Shown here: positions 1 through 7,942 of the stretch, piece by piece
How the letters are laid out: each line of letters begins with the position of its first letter
How positions within the stretch are numbered: position 1 is the stretch's first letter
Position numbers and translations under genes: made by a program
Assembly: GCA_902520725.1 (NCBI GenBank)
Contig: CABYPB010000003.1
Coordinates: forward strand, 73,911-106,848
Direction of reading: 5' to 3'
DNA from: an uncultured SAR86 cluster bacterium
GTDB taxonomy: Bacteria; Pseudomonadota; Gammaproteobacteria; Magnimaribacterales; D2472
Length of the DNA: 32,938 bases
Notes under the pieces: model-generated
The model's database searches: none
What the model was told of the DNA's origin: nothing
The model's input: the letters and a program-made list of their open reading frames with translations, nothing else

Positions 1-392
1 AAAGGTCAATGGAATTCTCCGATGTTATTTTACTACCTCATCTTGGAGCAAGTACAAAAGAAGCAGAAATAAATTGCGCAGTTATGGCTGCAGAACAAGC
101 ATATAAATTTTTAAAAAATGGTGAAATAGTAAATTCTGTTAATTTCCCAAAAATAAAACTTGGGAGAACAACCAAATATAGACTCGTGATAATTCACAAA
201 GATGAACCGGGCGTGATAGGAAATATTACAGGAGAAATTGCTTCACATAGATTAAATATTCCTGACATGATCAACAAAAGTAGAAATGAAATCGCAATAA
301 CTGTAATAGATCTAGATGATGAGCCTGCTAAGGTAATTATTGATAATTTAAAAGAAATAGTAAATGTTTTAAGTGTTAGGCTATGTAAATAA
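1..392 (+). CDS. serA: D-3-phosphoglycerate dehydrogenase, C-terminal part (5' end outside window)
   Basis: SerA oxidises 3-phosphoglycerate with NAD+, the first step of serine synthesis in the cytoplasm. The frame is open to the left edge, so this is only the last 130 or so residues; the ATG at 9 is internal. The segment LLPHLGASTKEAE holds the catalytic His region of the hydroxyacid dehydrogenase fold. A linker with VNFPKI follows, then a C-terminal ACT domain from about residue 58 of the visible part. In the serine-binding loop (IHKDEPGV, RLNIPDM) the His and second Asn of E. coli SerA are kept, but the first Asn is Asp, so serine feedback may be altered. The arrangement is the short E. 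coli type with one ACT domain. Identification is very safe; the truncation is purely a window effect. Confidence 0.95.
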   Translation, partial: RSMEFSDVILLPHLGASTKEAEINCAVMAAEQAYKFLKNGEIVNSVNFPKIKLGRTTKYRLVIIHKDEPGVIGNITGEIASHRLNIPDMINKSRNEIAITVIDLDDEPAKVIIDNLKEIVNVLSVRLCK

Positions 393-428
393 ACCTAATT
401 ATTTATAAACAATTGTCTAATAGCGAAC

Positions 429-448
429 TTTATTTAAATTTATTTAAA
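429..448. repeat. 10-bp AT-rich tandem repeat (two copies)
   Basis: TTTATTTAAA occurs twice head to tail without spacing or mismatch. It lies in the AT-rich segment left of the DnaA boxes and could belong to a DNA-unwinding element. Chance repeats are common in such AT-rich DNA, so the role is inferred. Confidence 0.6.
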
Positions 449-494
449 AAAACACTTGTCAACAGAAAAAAATAGTGTTATTGAGGGGCCTTAT

Positions 495-577
495 ATTTGT
501 ATATAATTTGTATATATTTTACTTGCTATTTAATCTAAATTACTGATTTAAGGTTATATTTTGGATATTTGTATAAT
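495..577. repeat. 11-bp AT-rich repeat: tandem pair plus a third near copy
   Basis: ATTTGTATATA is repeated exactly at 495-505 and 506-516, and a third version, ATTTGTATAAT, lies at 567-577. The third copy forms the left arm of a perfect 7-bp inverted repeat (569-587). Iterated AT-rich 10-13-mers next to DnaA boxes are typical of origin unwinding elements. Confidence 0.6.
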
Positions 578-635
578 TTTTATACAACTTCTTTAAAAGC
601 CTTATTTAATGCATATTTATGTGGTATAAATAAAG

Positions 636-670
636 TTATCCATAACTTTATCCACAGATTCTGTGGATAA
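636..670. promoter_or_regulatory. Cluster of three DnaA boxes, two forming a perfect palindrome
   Basis: TTATCCATA lies at 636-644, the consensus box TTATCCACA at 648-656, and its exact inverse TGTGGATAA at 662-670. The last two are halves of a 23-bp palindrome: 11-bp arms (TTATCCACAGA and its complement) around one base. It ends 14 bases before the ung start codon, so bound DnaA would also cover the ung promoter or leader. The sites are seen directly; the function as an origin or as a DnaA operator is inferred. Confidence 0.7.
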
Positions 671-684
671 GATTTATGTAAAAA

Positions 685-1362
685 ATGAATAATTTAAATA
701 ATAATATTTCAATGCCTAATGATTGGCTTTTAGCGTTAAAGATATATTCTAATCTTGATAATGTTAATGCACCTATCTCATACATAAAAAAAGAAATAGA
801 AGATGGAAAGGAGATATCTCCCAAAATTGATAATATATTTAACGCATTTAAATACTGCTCTTTTTCTTCTGCAAAAGTTGTAATATTTGGTCAAGATCCA
901 TACTTTCAAAGAGGTCTTGCTAACGGATTAGCATTTTCAGTTAATAAAAATCAAAGAGTTCCTGCATCACTTAGAAATATTTATAAAGAGATTGAAAATG
1001 ATATTGGTTACGTATCAAATAAAGATGGTTGTCTTGAAAATTGGGCAAAGCAGGGAGTGCTTTTATTGAATAGCTCTCTCTCAGTTGAAGTGCTCAAGCC
1101 TGAATCACATGCAAACATTGGATGGGACAAATTCATAATAGATATTATTAAAACTCTTAACAAAAAAAATAAAATTGTTTTTATTTTATGGGGTAATCAC
1201 GCAAAACAATATTTAAAATATATAGACAATGATAACAATTTGATTTTATCTGCAGCTCATCCTTCACCATTTTCTGCATATCGGGGTTTTTTTGGATCTA
1301 AGCATTTTTCTAGATGTAATAGTTATTTAAAGAAAAACAATTTAAAAGAAATTAAATGGTAG
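685..1362 (+). CDS. ung: Uracil-DNA glycosylase, family 1
   Basis: Ung removes uracil from DNA, starting base-excision repair of deaminated cytosine and misincorporated dUMP. The 225-residue length fits family 1 enzymes. The water-activating motif GQDPYF (usually GQDPYH) lies near residue 70, followed by GLANGLAFSV. The second motif HPSPFSAYRGFFGSKHFS near residue 190 supplies the catalytic His and the DNA-intercalation loop. Phe for the last His of the first motif is the one visible oddity; the catalytic Asp is kept. The ATG follows a DnaA-box palindrome by 14 bases and no strong Shine-Dalgarno is visible. The gene ends 2 bases from the convergent ygfZ. Confidence 0.95.
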   Translation: MNNLNNNISMPNDWLLALKIYSNLDNVNAPISYIKKEIEDGKEISPKIDNIFNAFKYCSFSSAKVVIFGQDPYFQRGLANGLAFSVNKNQRVPASLRNIYKEIENDIGYVSNKDGCLENWAKQGVLLLNSSLSVEVLKPESHANIGWDKFIIDIIKTLNKKNKIVFILWGNHAKQYLKYIDNDNNLILSAAHPSPFSAYRGFFGSKHFSRCNSYLKKNNLKEIKW

Positions 1363-1364
1363 AT

Positions 1365-2156
1365 TTATATTATGGTTATTATTTTAGGATCGTTCCTAAT
1401 GTGATCTAATTCAGCTGTTTTAATGATGGCATTAAATACTTTTATATTATCTAAGTTCACTATTTCCCCTGTAATTTTTATATCATTACTAACCGTATAT
1501 TCTTGTTGAGCCACAATAGAACAAAACTTCCTTCTATCTACTCCTAAATATTTCATTCTTGCAACAATTTCCTGTCCTCTATAGCACCCTTTATCAAAAG
1601 AGACTCGTAAATTGTCATAATTAATTTCTACTGGCCTATATTTGAATGTATCTTCAACATGTAGAAATAAGATACCAAGGATTTTGTTAGCCGCTTGCCA
1701 GTTTTCATAAGTAATAGAATCACTATGCTCATAATCGGATTCTTTTATTGAAATCGACACTTCAAAGTCATCATTACTGCAATAAGCATTATCTATGGAC
1801 TTTGAAGAGCTGACATGTCCAACGACATTACTATTAATTTTTTTAAAACCCACTCTATGAAGCATAGCAAATGGTGTTAATTCTTTTATTAAAACATCTT
1901 GGAGATCATTATTAATAACAAAACAGTATCCATCTTTTGATTTATTAATAAAAAAATCTGAAACAACCTGACCTTTGTGATTACAAATTGAAGATAGCTG
2001 AAAGCCTCCATCTTCAATTTTTGTATGATCTGAAGTAACCTGGCCTTGAAGGAATTCATCTACTTTATTGATATCACCTATTAACATAACAACCTTAAGC
2101 TCTTCAATTAACAAAGATCCATGTTCGATAAAATTATTATGTGTATCTTTTTTCAA
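1365..2156 (-). CDS. ygfZ: Folate-binding protein YgfZ, iron-sulfur cluster maintenance
   Basis: YgfZ is a tetrahydrofolate-binding, GcvT-like protein that helps repair or assemble some Fe-S enzymes such as MiaB. The signature KGCYRGQE, with its conserved Cys, sits near residue 189 of 263 and is diagnostic. The N-terminal part has the expected pattern ending in a DFFINK-like strand (VVSDFFINK). At 263 residues it is shorter than the E. coli protein (326). It is divergent from sdhE with 34 bases between start codons, the same pairing as in E. coli, so a shared AT-rich promoter region is likely. Confidence 0.92.
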   Translation of the reverse strand: MKKDTHNNFIEHGSLLIEELKVVMLIGDINKVDEFLQGQVTSDHTKIEDGGFQLSSICNHKGQVVSDFFINKSKDGYCFVINNDLQDVLIKELTPFAMLHRVGFKKINSNVVGHVSSSKSIDNAYCSNDDFEVSISIKESDYEHSDSITYENWQAANKILGILFLHVEDTFKYRPVEINYDNLRVSFDKGCYRGQEIVARMKYLGVDRRKFCSIVAQQEYTVSNDIKITGEIVNLDNIKVFNAIIKTAELDHIRNDPKIITII

Positions 2157-2190
2157 GTAAAATCGGTTTAATAAAATTATATTTTAACCA

Positions 2191-2448
2191 ATGAACAAAG
2201 AAATAAACAGAATTCAGTGGATGTGCAGAAGAGGCATGAGAGAGATTGATTTACTTCTGAGAGAGTTTTCCCAAACCAAGCTCGACCATTTAGATCAAGA
2301 AGAACTAGTTATATTTGAACAAATATTAAGTTATGACGATCAAAAGCTCTACGATTTTATTTTTAAGAAAACAGACCTTAACAATAATGTACACGAAAAT
2401 TTTATTAATAAGTATTTAAAAACATTCACTAAACAAGGAAACTTTTAG
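2191..2448 (+). CDS. sdhE: Succinate dehydrogenase flavinylation factor SdhE
   Basis: SdhE (YgfY, DUF339) promotes covalent attachment of FAD to the flavoprotein subunits of succinate dehydrogenase and fumarate reductase. The 85-residue protein contains the family signature near residues 13-20, CRRGMREID, whose RGxRE core contacts the flavoprotein. The remainder is the helical fold with FEQILSYDDQKLYDFI. The start ATG follows an AT-rich stretch without a clear Shine-Dalgarno. The divergent ygfZ neighbour supports the call. The sdh genes are not in this window. Confidence 0.93.
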   Translation: MNKEINRIQWMCRRGMREIDLLLREFSQTKLDHLDQEELVIFEQILSYDDQKLYDFIFKKTDLNNNVHENFINKYLKTFTKQGNF

Positions 2449-2486
2449 CTATTTTTTTTGTCAGAAAGCATAGGAAGCATAATTAT

Positions 2487-3062
2487 ATGAAAACAAATTC
2501 AAATGATAATGATTCCGTTTTAATTGAACGAGTTAAAAATGGTGATAAAGGAGCATTTAATTTTTTAGTGAATAAATATTATCCAAGGGTTTACGCTTCT
2601 TTATTTTCTTATACTAAGTCAAAAGAAGATTCAGAAGATTTAGCACAACAAACTTTTTTGAAGGTTTGGCAGCAAATAGAATCTTTTCGAGGTGACAGCG
2701 CCTTTTTTACTTGGATCTATAGAATTGCAATTAATTTAGCTAAAAATCATTTTGTTAGTTCTGCATCCAAAAAGCAAAAAGTTAATACATCAATCGAGCA
2801 CGCAGAGATTGAAATTAGTTCCTACGAAAATATTGAACAGATATTAATGCATGATCAATCAATGATACAAATTAAAGAATTCATTAATAATATGCCTGAA
2901 TCTTTAAAAACTGCTTTTACGTTAAGAGAGTCAGAAGGTAAAAGTTATGAAGAGATAAGCTTGATAACTGATACACCAATAGGAACAGTAAGATCAAGAA
3001 TTTTTAGGGCAAGAGAATCTATTATTGATTATATGCAAAAGGAAATAATTGAAAATGAATGA
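2487..3062 (+). CDS. rpoE: RNA polymerase sigma-E factor (AlgU/RpoE type ECF sigma)
   Basis: This extracytoplasmic-function sigma factor directs the envelope-stress response. The 191-residue protein has sigma region 2 at about residues 20-95, with DSEDLAQQTFLKVWQQI and FFTWIYRIAINLAKNH, and region 4 at about 130-180, with the helix-turn-helix LRESEGKSYEEISLI and GTVRSRIFRARE. An AGGAAG ribosome-binding site at 2472 supports the start. The stop overlaps the downstream anti-sigma gene by 8 bases, which implies coupled translation and matches the rpoE-rseA / algU-mucA layout. No sigma-E-type promoter was recognised in the 38 bases upstream. Confidence 0.94.
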   Translation: MKTNSNDNDSVLIERVKNGDKGAFNFLVNKYYPRVYASLFSYTKSKEDSEDLAQQTFLKVWQQIESFRGDSAFFTWIYRIAINLAKNHFVSSASKKQKVNTSIEHAEIEISSYENIEQILMHDQSMIQIKEFINNMPESLKTAFTLRESEGKSYEEISLITDTPIGTVRSRIFRARESIIDYMQKEIIENE

Positions 3063-3738
3063 TATAGATAAAAAGATTTCAGAACTTTATGATGGTGAAC
3101 TTGATCAGAACGAAATTGATACCTTGCTGGAAATAATTTATGTAGATCAAAAATTACAGAAAAAGCTTTCAATGTATAGCTTGGCAGGTATTGCCTCCAG
3201 TTATAAAAATAATCAAGTGGTATCAATTAAGTCAAATGATAAATCAAATAAAAGTTTATTTTCAAACATCTGGTTGTCTAATGGTCTAACTGCTGCTGCT
3301 TCTGTCTTGCTAACATTAACAATTGTAAATAATGCTGATTTTTCTAGAATGGATATTAGTAGCTCTTCAACTAATCAAATATCTTCGGCAATTAATAGTA
3401 AAGAAGCAAAAGAAGTCATTAATAAATCAGAAGAAAGTCTTGCTGATTACATCATGAAAGTAATCAATGATCCCAATTTTATGAATTCTAAAGAGTCTAT
3501 TGATCTTAGGAACGTAGGTTTTTTATCAGAATCTATAACAGGCAGCACCTATTCAAGGGGAAAAGAAAATTTTAAACTGCGTATTGAAAAAAATAATTTT
3601 GGTCTTAATAAAATAAGATACTGGAAACATGGAAATAAAATGATTTATCTTGTTCCTCTTTCTGATGGAAGAGCTGTCACAATTTATGGGAACGTCACAC
3701 TGTCGACAGCTATATCTATAGCTAAATCAATAACTTAA
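3055..3738 (+). CDS. rseA: Anti-sigma-E factor RseA/MucA-like, with possible RseB-like C-terminal segment
   Basis: RseA holds sigma-E at the inner membrane until regulated proteolysis frees it. The ATG at 3055, 12 bases after AAGGA, is preferred over an upstream in-frame TTG, giving 227 residues and an 8-base overlap with rpoE. The N-terminal MNDIDKKISELYDGELDQNE is typical of the sigma-binding domain. A hydrophobic segment (LTAAASVLLTLTIV) near residues 77-92 is the membrane span. The periplasmic part ends in VTIYGNVTLSTAISIAKSIT, preceded by YLVPLSDGRA. That pattern resembles the C-terminus of RseB/MucB rather than RseA, and no separate rseB follows. The anti-sigma role is well supported by position and topology; the RseB resemblance is from remembered family patterns. 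Confidence 0.82.
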   Translation: MNDIDKKISELYDGELDQNEIDTLLEIIYVDQKLQKKLSMYSLAGIASSYKNNQVVSIKSNDKSNKSLFSNIWLSNGLTAAASVLLTLTIVNNADFSRMDISSSSTNQISSAINSKEAKEVINKSEESLADYIMKVINDPNFMNSKESIDLRNVGFLSESITGSTYSRGKENFKLRIEKNNFGLNKIRYWKHGNKMIYLVPLSDGRAVTIYGNVTLSTAISIAKSIT

Positions 3739-3747
3739 AATATAAAT

Positions 3748-5151
3748 ATGTTTAAACCTAAATTAAAGATTTTTTTTATTGTTATATTTTTAATTGCCTC
3801 ATCTGCAAGTTTATATGCAGCCTTGCCAGAAAATATATCTGATCTTGTCGATGATTCAGCTCCTGCAGTAGTTAACATAACTGCTAAAAAAGAAGTTTCT
3901 CAAAGATCTTCTTATGGTTATGGCGGAATCCCTGATGAAATGCTTGAAAGATTTGGCATACCAAGAGAATTTAGAGAGATGCCTCAGCAAAAGAGAGAGG
4001 CTGTTTCATATGGATCTGGCTTTATTTTGAAAGATAACTATATTATGACTAACTTTCATGTTGTTGAAGATGCCAGCGAGGTTATTGTATCTTTATCAGA
4101 CAGAAGAGAGTTTATAGCAGAAGTTATTGGTGTTGATCCTTTATCAGATCTTGCAGTTCTTGAAGTTAAAGGAAAAAATCTTCCTTCAGTTGATGTTGGC
4201 AATAGTGATGAATTAAAAGTTGGTGATTGGGTTATTGCAATAGGTTCACCATTTAGCTTTGATTTTTCAGTTACGGCTGGAATCGTTAGTGCAAAAGGTA
4301 GAAGTATACAAAATAACAATATCGGCAACTATGTCCCATTCCTTCAAACCGATGTTGCAATAAATCCTGGAAATTCAGGCGGACCATTGTTTAATCTGGA
4401 TGGTGAGGTTGTTGGTATTAATTCACAGATCTACTCAAGAAGTGGAGGGTATCAAGGACTTGCTTTTGCAATACCTATTAATGTTGCAGTTGATGTTGCA
4501 GATCAAATCATATCAAGTGGTGAGGTTTCACGTGGATATCTCGGAGTAAGAATGAGTGAAGTTGATAGTGATCTTGCCGATGCACTCGGAATGAAAAAAC
4601 CATACGGTGCCTTAATCAATGATGTTGAAGAGGGCGAATCTGCAGATTTAGCAGGTTTAATTCCTGGCGATGTAATTATAGAGTTTGATAAAAAACAAAT
4701 TAAGTTCAGTACAGACCTACCTCATGTTGTTGGTCAAATTAAACCTAATACTGAAGCAATTGCAAAAGTCATTAGAGATGGTGAAGAAATTAGTCTAGAG
4801 TTTATTTTGGGAGAACTTCCTGTAAATAGTGAAACGTTTATTCCAGCAAAAACACAAATCTCTTCAGACCCAATAGGTATAAAAGTAGCTGACTTAGATA
4901 GAGATAATCCTTCAATGGCAAACATGCCAGATGGTGTTATTGTTTCAAGAGTGAATCCAAACTCGCCTGCTTCTGGAAAAGTAAATAGAGGTGATTTAAT
5001 AACAATGATTCAATTTAAAGGCAAGAAATATCAAGTTTTCGATGTTGAATCCTTTAATGACTCGCTATTAAATTTTTCTTCAGGAGATAAAGTTGCTGTT
5101 CATCTCACTAGAGGCGGTAATAGGTTTATTCGATCAATTACACTCAACTAG
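3748..5151 (+). CDS. mucD: Periplasmic Do-family serine protease (MucD/DegQ)
   Basis: This HtrA-family protease and chaperone handles misfolded envelope proteins. An N-terminal signal peptide (FFIVIFLIASSASLYA) is followed by the trypsin-like domain. The triad is visible as H104 (TNFHVVEDA), D134 (DPLSDLAVLEV) and S210 (NPGNSGGPLF). Two PDZ regions follow, at about 250-345 (GYLGVRMSEV, GLIPGDVIIEF) and about 365-460. The 467-residue length and position after the anti-sigma gene match Pseudomonas mucD in the algU cluster. It starts 9 bases after rseA, so it is probably in the sigma-E operon. The intervening mucB and mucC found in Pseudomonas are missing. Confidence 0.93.
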   Translation: MFKPKLKIFFIVIFLIASSASLYAALPENISDLVDDSAPAVVNITAKKEVSQRSSYGYGGIPDEMLERFGIPREFREMPQQKREAVSYGSGFILKDNYIMTNFHVVEDASEVIVSLSDRREFIAEVIGVDPLSDLAVLEVKGKNLPSVDVGNSDELKVGDWVIAIGSPFSFDFSVTAGIVSAKGRSIQNNNIGNYVPFLQTDVAINPGNSGGPLFNLDGEVVGINSQIYSRSGGYQGLAFAIPINVAVDVADQIISSGEVSRGYLGVRMSEVDSDLADALGMKKPYGALINDVEEGESADLAGLIPGDVIIEFDKKQIKFSTDLPHVVGQIKPNTEAIAKVIRDGEEISLEFILGELPVNSETFIPAKTQISSDPIGIKVADLDRDNPSMANMPDGVIVSRVNPNSPASGKVNRGDLITMIQFKGKKYQVFDVESFNDSLLNFSSGDKVAVHLTRGGNRFIRSITLN

Positions 5152-5205
5152 AAGCTAACATAAGTTACTTATTTACATGGTTTGCTTGTAAAATAGCAGC
5201 AAATT

Positions 5206-6993
5206 ATGAAGAACATAAGAAATTTCTCAGTAATAGCACATATCGACCACGGTAAATCTACTTTATCAGATAGATTAATTGAATATTGTGGAGGACTTTC
5301 TTCTAGAGAAATGGCAGATCAAATTCTTGATTCAATGGATATTGAAAGAGAAAGAGGAATTACTATAAAGGCACAAGCTGTTTCCCTTAATTATCAAAAA
5401 GATGGAGAGACCTATCTATTAAACTTCATTGATACTCCAGGACACGTTGACTTTTCATATGAAGTATCCAGATCATTGTCAGCTTGTGAAGGAGCTTTAT
5501 TAGTTGTTGATGGGTCTCAGGGTGTTGAAGCGCAAACACTTGCAAATTGTTACACAGCAGTCGAAGAGGGCTTAGAAGTATTACCTGTAATAAATAAAAT
5601 TGATTTGCCTCAAGCTGAACCAGATAGAGTTAAGTTAGAAATTGAGGAGATGGTTGGTATAAATGCAAATGATGCGCCTCTTGTAAGTGCAAAGACTGGA
5701 GAGGGTGTGGAAAATCTTTTAGATCAATTAGTTACTAGTATTCCAAGTCCTTTGGGAGATCCCAATGCAAACCTTCAAGCTTTAATTATTGATTCTTGGT
5801 TTGATTCATATTTAGGCATCGTATCATTGATTAGAATAAAAAATGGCACACTTGAAGTTGGACAAAAATTTGAAATATACTCTACCGGCCAGACGCATGT
5901 AGTAGATGATATTGGTATTTTTTCTCCAAAAAAGGTCTCTAAAAGACAGTTAGCAGCAGGAGAGGTGGGATACATAGTTGCAGGCATTAAAGATATTAAA
6001 GGAGCTCCAGTAGGGGATACATTAATAGAATCAAATGATGAGGCAACAGAAGCATTGGCTGGCTTCAAAATGGTAAATCCAAAAGTTTTTGCATCAATAT
6101 TTACTTTAAATTCTGATGATTATGAAAAATTTAGAGATGCTTTATCGAAACTTGTTTTGAACGATTCCTCCTTGATATATGAACCAGAAGTTTCAGATGC
6201 GTTGGGTTTTGGTTTCAGATGTGGATTTTTAGGAACTCTTCATATGGAAGTAGTAAGAGAAAGACTTGAAAGAGAGTATGATCTAGATTTAATTTCTACA
6301 GCACCTTCTGTAGAGTATGAGGTTCTTAAAACTGATGGGACGTTATTAAAGTGCGATAATCCATCCCAACTTCCTCTTCCTAATGAAATCGATGAAATTA
6401 GAGAGCCTATTGTAAATACAACGATTATTTCTCCAAATGAATACATAGGAAATATTATTACATTATGCTCATCTAAGAGAGGAATCCAAAAAGATATGAA
6501 ATATTTTGGTAATCAAGTTTCAATTGTTTTTGAGATGCCATTGTCATCAGTGATTATAGACTTCTTTGATCAAATTAAATCTTCCACAAAAGGTTTTGCA
6601 TCTATAGAGTATTCACTAATTGGATTTCAAAAATCTGATTTAACAAAAATCGATGTGCTGATTAATAATAATAAAATTGATGCTTTATCTATGATTGTTC
6701 ACAAATCTTTTTCAACATCCAAGGCTAGAGAAATTGCAAAAAATTTACAGAAATTAATCCCAAGACAAATGTTTGATGTACCAATTCAAGTAGCGCTTGG
6801 TGCTAAAATTATCTCTAGAGAGACAGTAAAAGCTTATAGAAAAAATGTTACAGCTAAATTGTATGGTGGTGATGTTACAAGAAAAATGAAATTATTAGAA
6901 AAACAAAAAAAAGGTAAGAAAAAAATGAAACAACTTGGAAAAGTTTCTATACCTCAGGATGCCTTTTTAAATTACTTTAACTCAGAGGAATAG
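5206..6993 (+). CDS. lepA: Elongation factor 4 (LepA), ribosome back-translocase GTPase
   Basis: EF4 is a translational GTPase that acts on stalled or mistranslocated ribosomes. The 595-residue protein shows the G1 motif AHIDHGKS at about 11-18, the RGIT switch region near 50, DTPGHVDF (G3), and NKIDLP (G4). The rest is the usual EF-G-like domains II, III and V and the EF4-specific C-terminal domain ending in the basic [20 protein letters not shown]. Length and start agree with the family (E. coli 599). A 54-base gap from mucD leaves room for a separate promoter, though none is convincing. It leads the lepA-lepB-rnc-era-recO-acpS run. Confidence 0.97.
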   Translation: MKNIRNFSVIAHIDHGKSTLSDRLIEYCGGLSSREMADQILDSMDIERERGITIKAQAVSLNYQKDGETYLLNFIDTPGHVDFSYEVSRSLSACEGALLVVDGSQGVEAQTLANCYTAVEEGLEVLPVINKIDLPQAEPDRVKLEIEEMVGINANDAPLVSAKTGEGVENLLDQLVTSIPSPLGDPNANLQALIIDSWFDSYLGIVSLIRIKNGTLEVGQKFEIYSTGQTHVVDDIGIFSPKKVSKRQLAAGEVGYIVAGIKDIKGAPVGDTLIESNDEATEALAGFKMVNPKVFASIFTLNSDDYEKFRDALSKLVLNDSSLIYEPEVSDALGFGFRCGFLGTLHMEVVRERLEREYDLDLISTAPSVEYEVLKTDGTLLKCDNPSQLPLPNEIDEIREPIVNTTIISPNEYIGNIITLCSSKRGIQKDMKYFGNQVSIVFEMPLSSVIIDFFDQIKSSTKGFASIEYSLIGFQKSDLTKIDVLINNNKIDALSMIVHKSFSTSKAREIAKNLQKLIPRQMFDVPIQVALGAKIISRETVKAYRKNVTAKLYGGDVTRKMKLLEKQKKGKKKMKQLGKVSIPQDAFLNYFNSEE

Positions 6994-6994
6994 A

Positions 6995-7942
6995 ATGATT
7001 ACGGATCCATTATTTATTATTGGAATTATAGGCATGGCAGTATGCCTCATAACATGGATAAGGTTTAATATTAATGATCAAGAGGCCGAACCCTTTGTAA
7101 TTAAGTATTTATCAACAATTAGCTTTATATCTGGCATAGCATTGCTGCTAAGTATTTTTTATAATTCAGGAGACCTTGGCATTGTTTTATTAGCATTCTC
7201 AATCATTGCATTCATAGTAATGATTTGTGGCTATTATTTTAAAAACACTGAAATAATATCAACATCGAGAGGTTATTTAATTCCAATATTTGTGATATTT
7301 GTATTAAGAACTTTCTTATATGAGCCTTATCAAATTCCATCAGGCTCCATGGAGCCTCAATTAAAAAAAGGTGATTTTTTATTAGTTAACAAATATGCAT
7401 ATGGTATTAAGGTAAATAGAATAGGCGTGCCAAAGATATTAATAAATGACCCTGAGTATGGTGATCCTGTTGTAATAATTCCTCCTCATAATCCTGTACC
7501 TTATATCAAACGCTTAATAGGTAAGCCTGGAGATGTTGTAAGAATCATCAATAAACAAGTATATGTAAATGGTAATGCTTTAGAGAGGTCTTTTATAAAT
7601 AGTGAAGAGATAATTCTTAAGAGACGTTTTAAATATAGCTCAGGAGAGATTATTACTAGAGAAATAGATGCTGTTGGTGATTTATATCTTGAGAAGCATG
7701 GTGAGGCAGAGTATAGGATAAGAAATACTAGAAATGAAAATGAACAATATCCTCAAGAATGGACTATTCCTGAGGGGCAATATTTTGTTATGGGAGATAA
7801 TCGAGATAATTCCAACGATAGCACCAAAGATGTTGGCTTTGTTCCAAGAGAGAACTTTTTTGGAAGAGCAGATTACTTGTGGATGACATGGGAATGCTGG
7901 ACATGCCTTCCTTCATTTAAGAAAGCAGGAAGAATTAATTAA
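6995..7942 (+). CDS. lepB: Signal peptidase I
   Basis: LepB cleaves signal peptides from exported preproteins at the outer face of the inner membrane. The catalytic dyad is visible as S118 in PSGSMEPQ and K172 in IKRLIGKPGD. The late conserved box GDNRDNSNDST appears near residue 268. Three hydrophobic segments occupy roughly residues 5-22, 38-55 and 62-82, and a fourth at about 95-110 leads into the catalytic domain, one more than E. coli LepB appears to have. The start ATG lies 1 base after the lepA stop, and the stop overlaps rnc (TAATG), as expected for a translationally coupled operon. Confidence 0.95.
   Translation: MITDPLFIIGIIGMAVCLITWIRFNINDQEAEPFVIKYLSTISFISGIALLLSIFYNSGDLGIVLLAFSIIAFIVMICGYYFKNTEIISTSRGYLIPIFVIFVLRTFLYEPYQIPSGSMEPQLKKGDFLLVNKYAYGIKVNRIGVPKILINDPEYGDPVVIIPPHNPVPYIKRLIGKPGDVVRIINKQVYVNGNALERSFINSEEIILKRRFKYSSGEIITREIDAVGDLYLEKHGEAEYRIRNTRNENEQYPQEWTIPEGQYFVMGDNRDNSNDSTKDVGFVPRENFFGRADYLWMTWECWTCLPSFKKAGRIN

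Larger units (their letters stand above)
393..684. other. AT-rich intergenic segment, candidate origin-like region
   Basis: No gene is visible in these 292 bases. They hold a 10-bp AT-rich tandem repeat, an 11-bp AT-rich tandem repeat with a third near copy, a short inverted repeat (TTGTATA / TATACAA, 569-587), and at the right end three DnaA-box-like 9-mers, two of them perfect and forming a palindrome. AT-rich repeats beside clustered DnaA boxes are the layout of a bacterial DNA-unwinding element plus initiator sites. A promoter for ung must also lie here. Whether it is oriC or a DnaA-regulated promoter cannot be settled from the window; neither dnaA nor mnmG is nearby. Confidence 0.5.

Noticed and set aside
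4056-4925. Minus-strand open frames inside mucD
   Set aside because: Plus-strand frame has full protease motifs; the minus frames are antisense shadows with no family pattern or ribosome-binding site.
5172-5194. Possible lepA promoter (TTTACA ... TAAAAT)
   Set aside because: Spacing is only 11 bases, too short for a sigma-70 promoter; a better match was not found.
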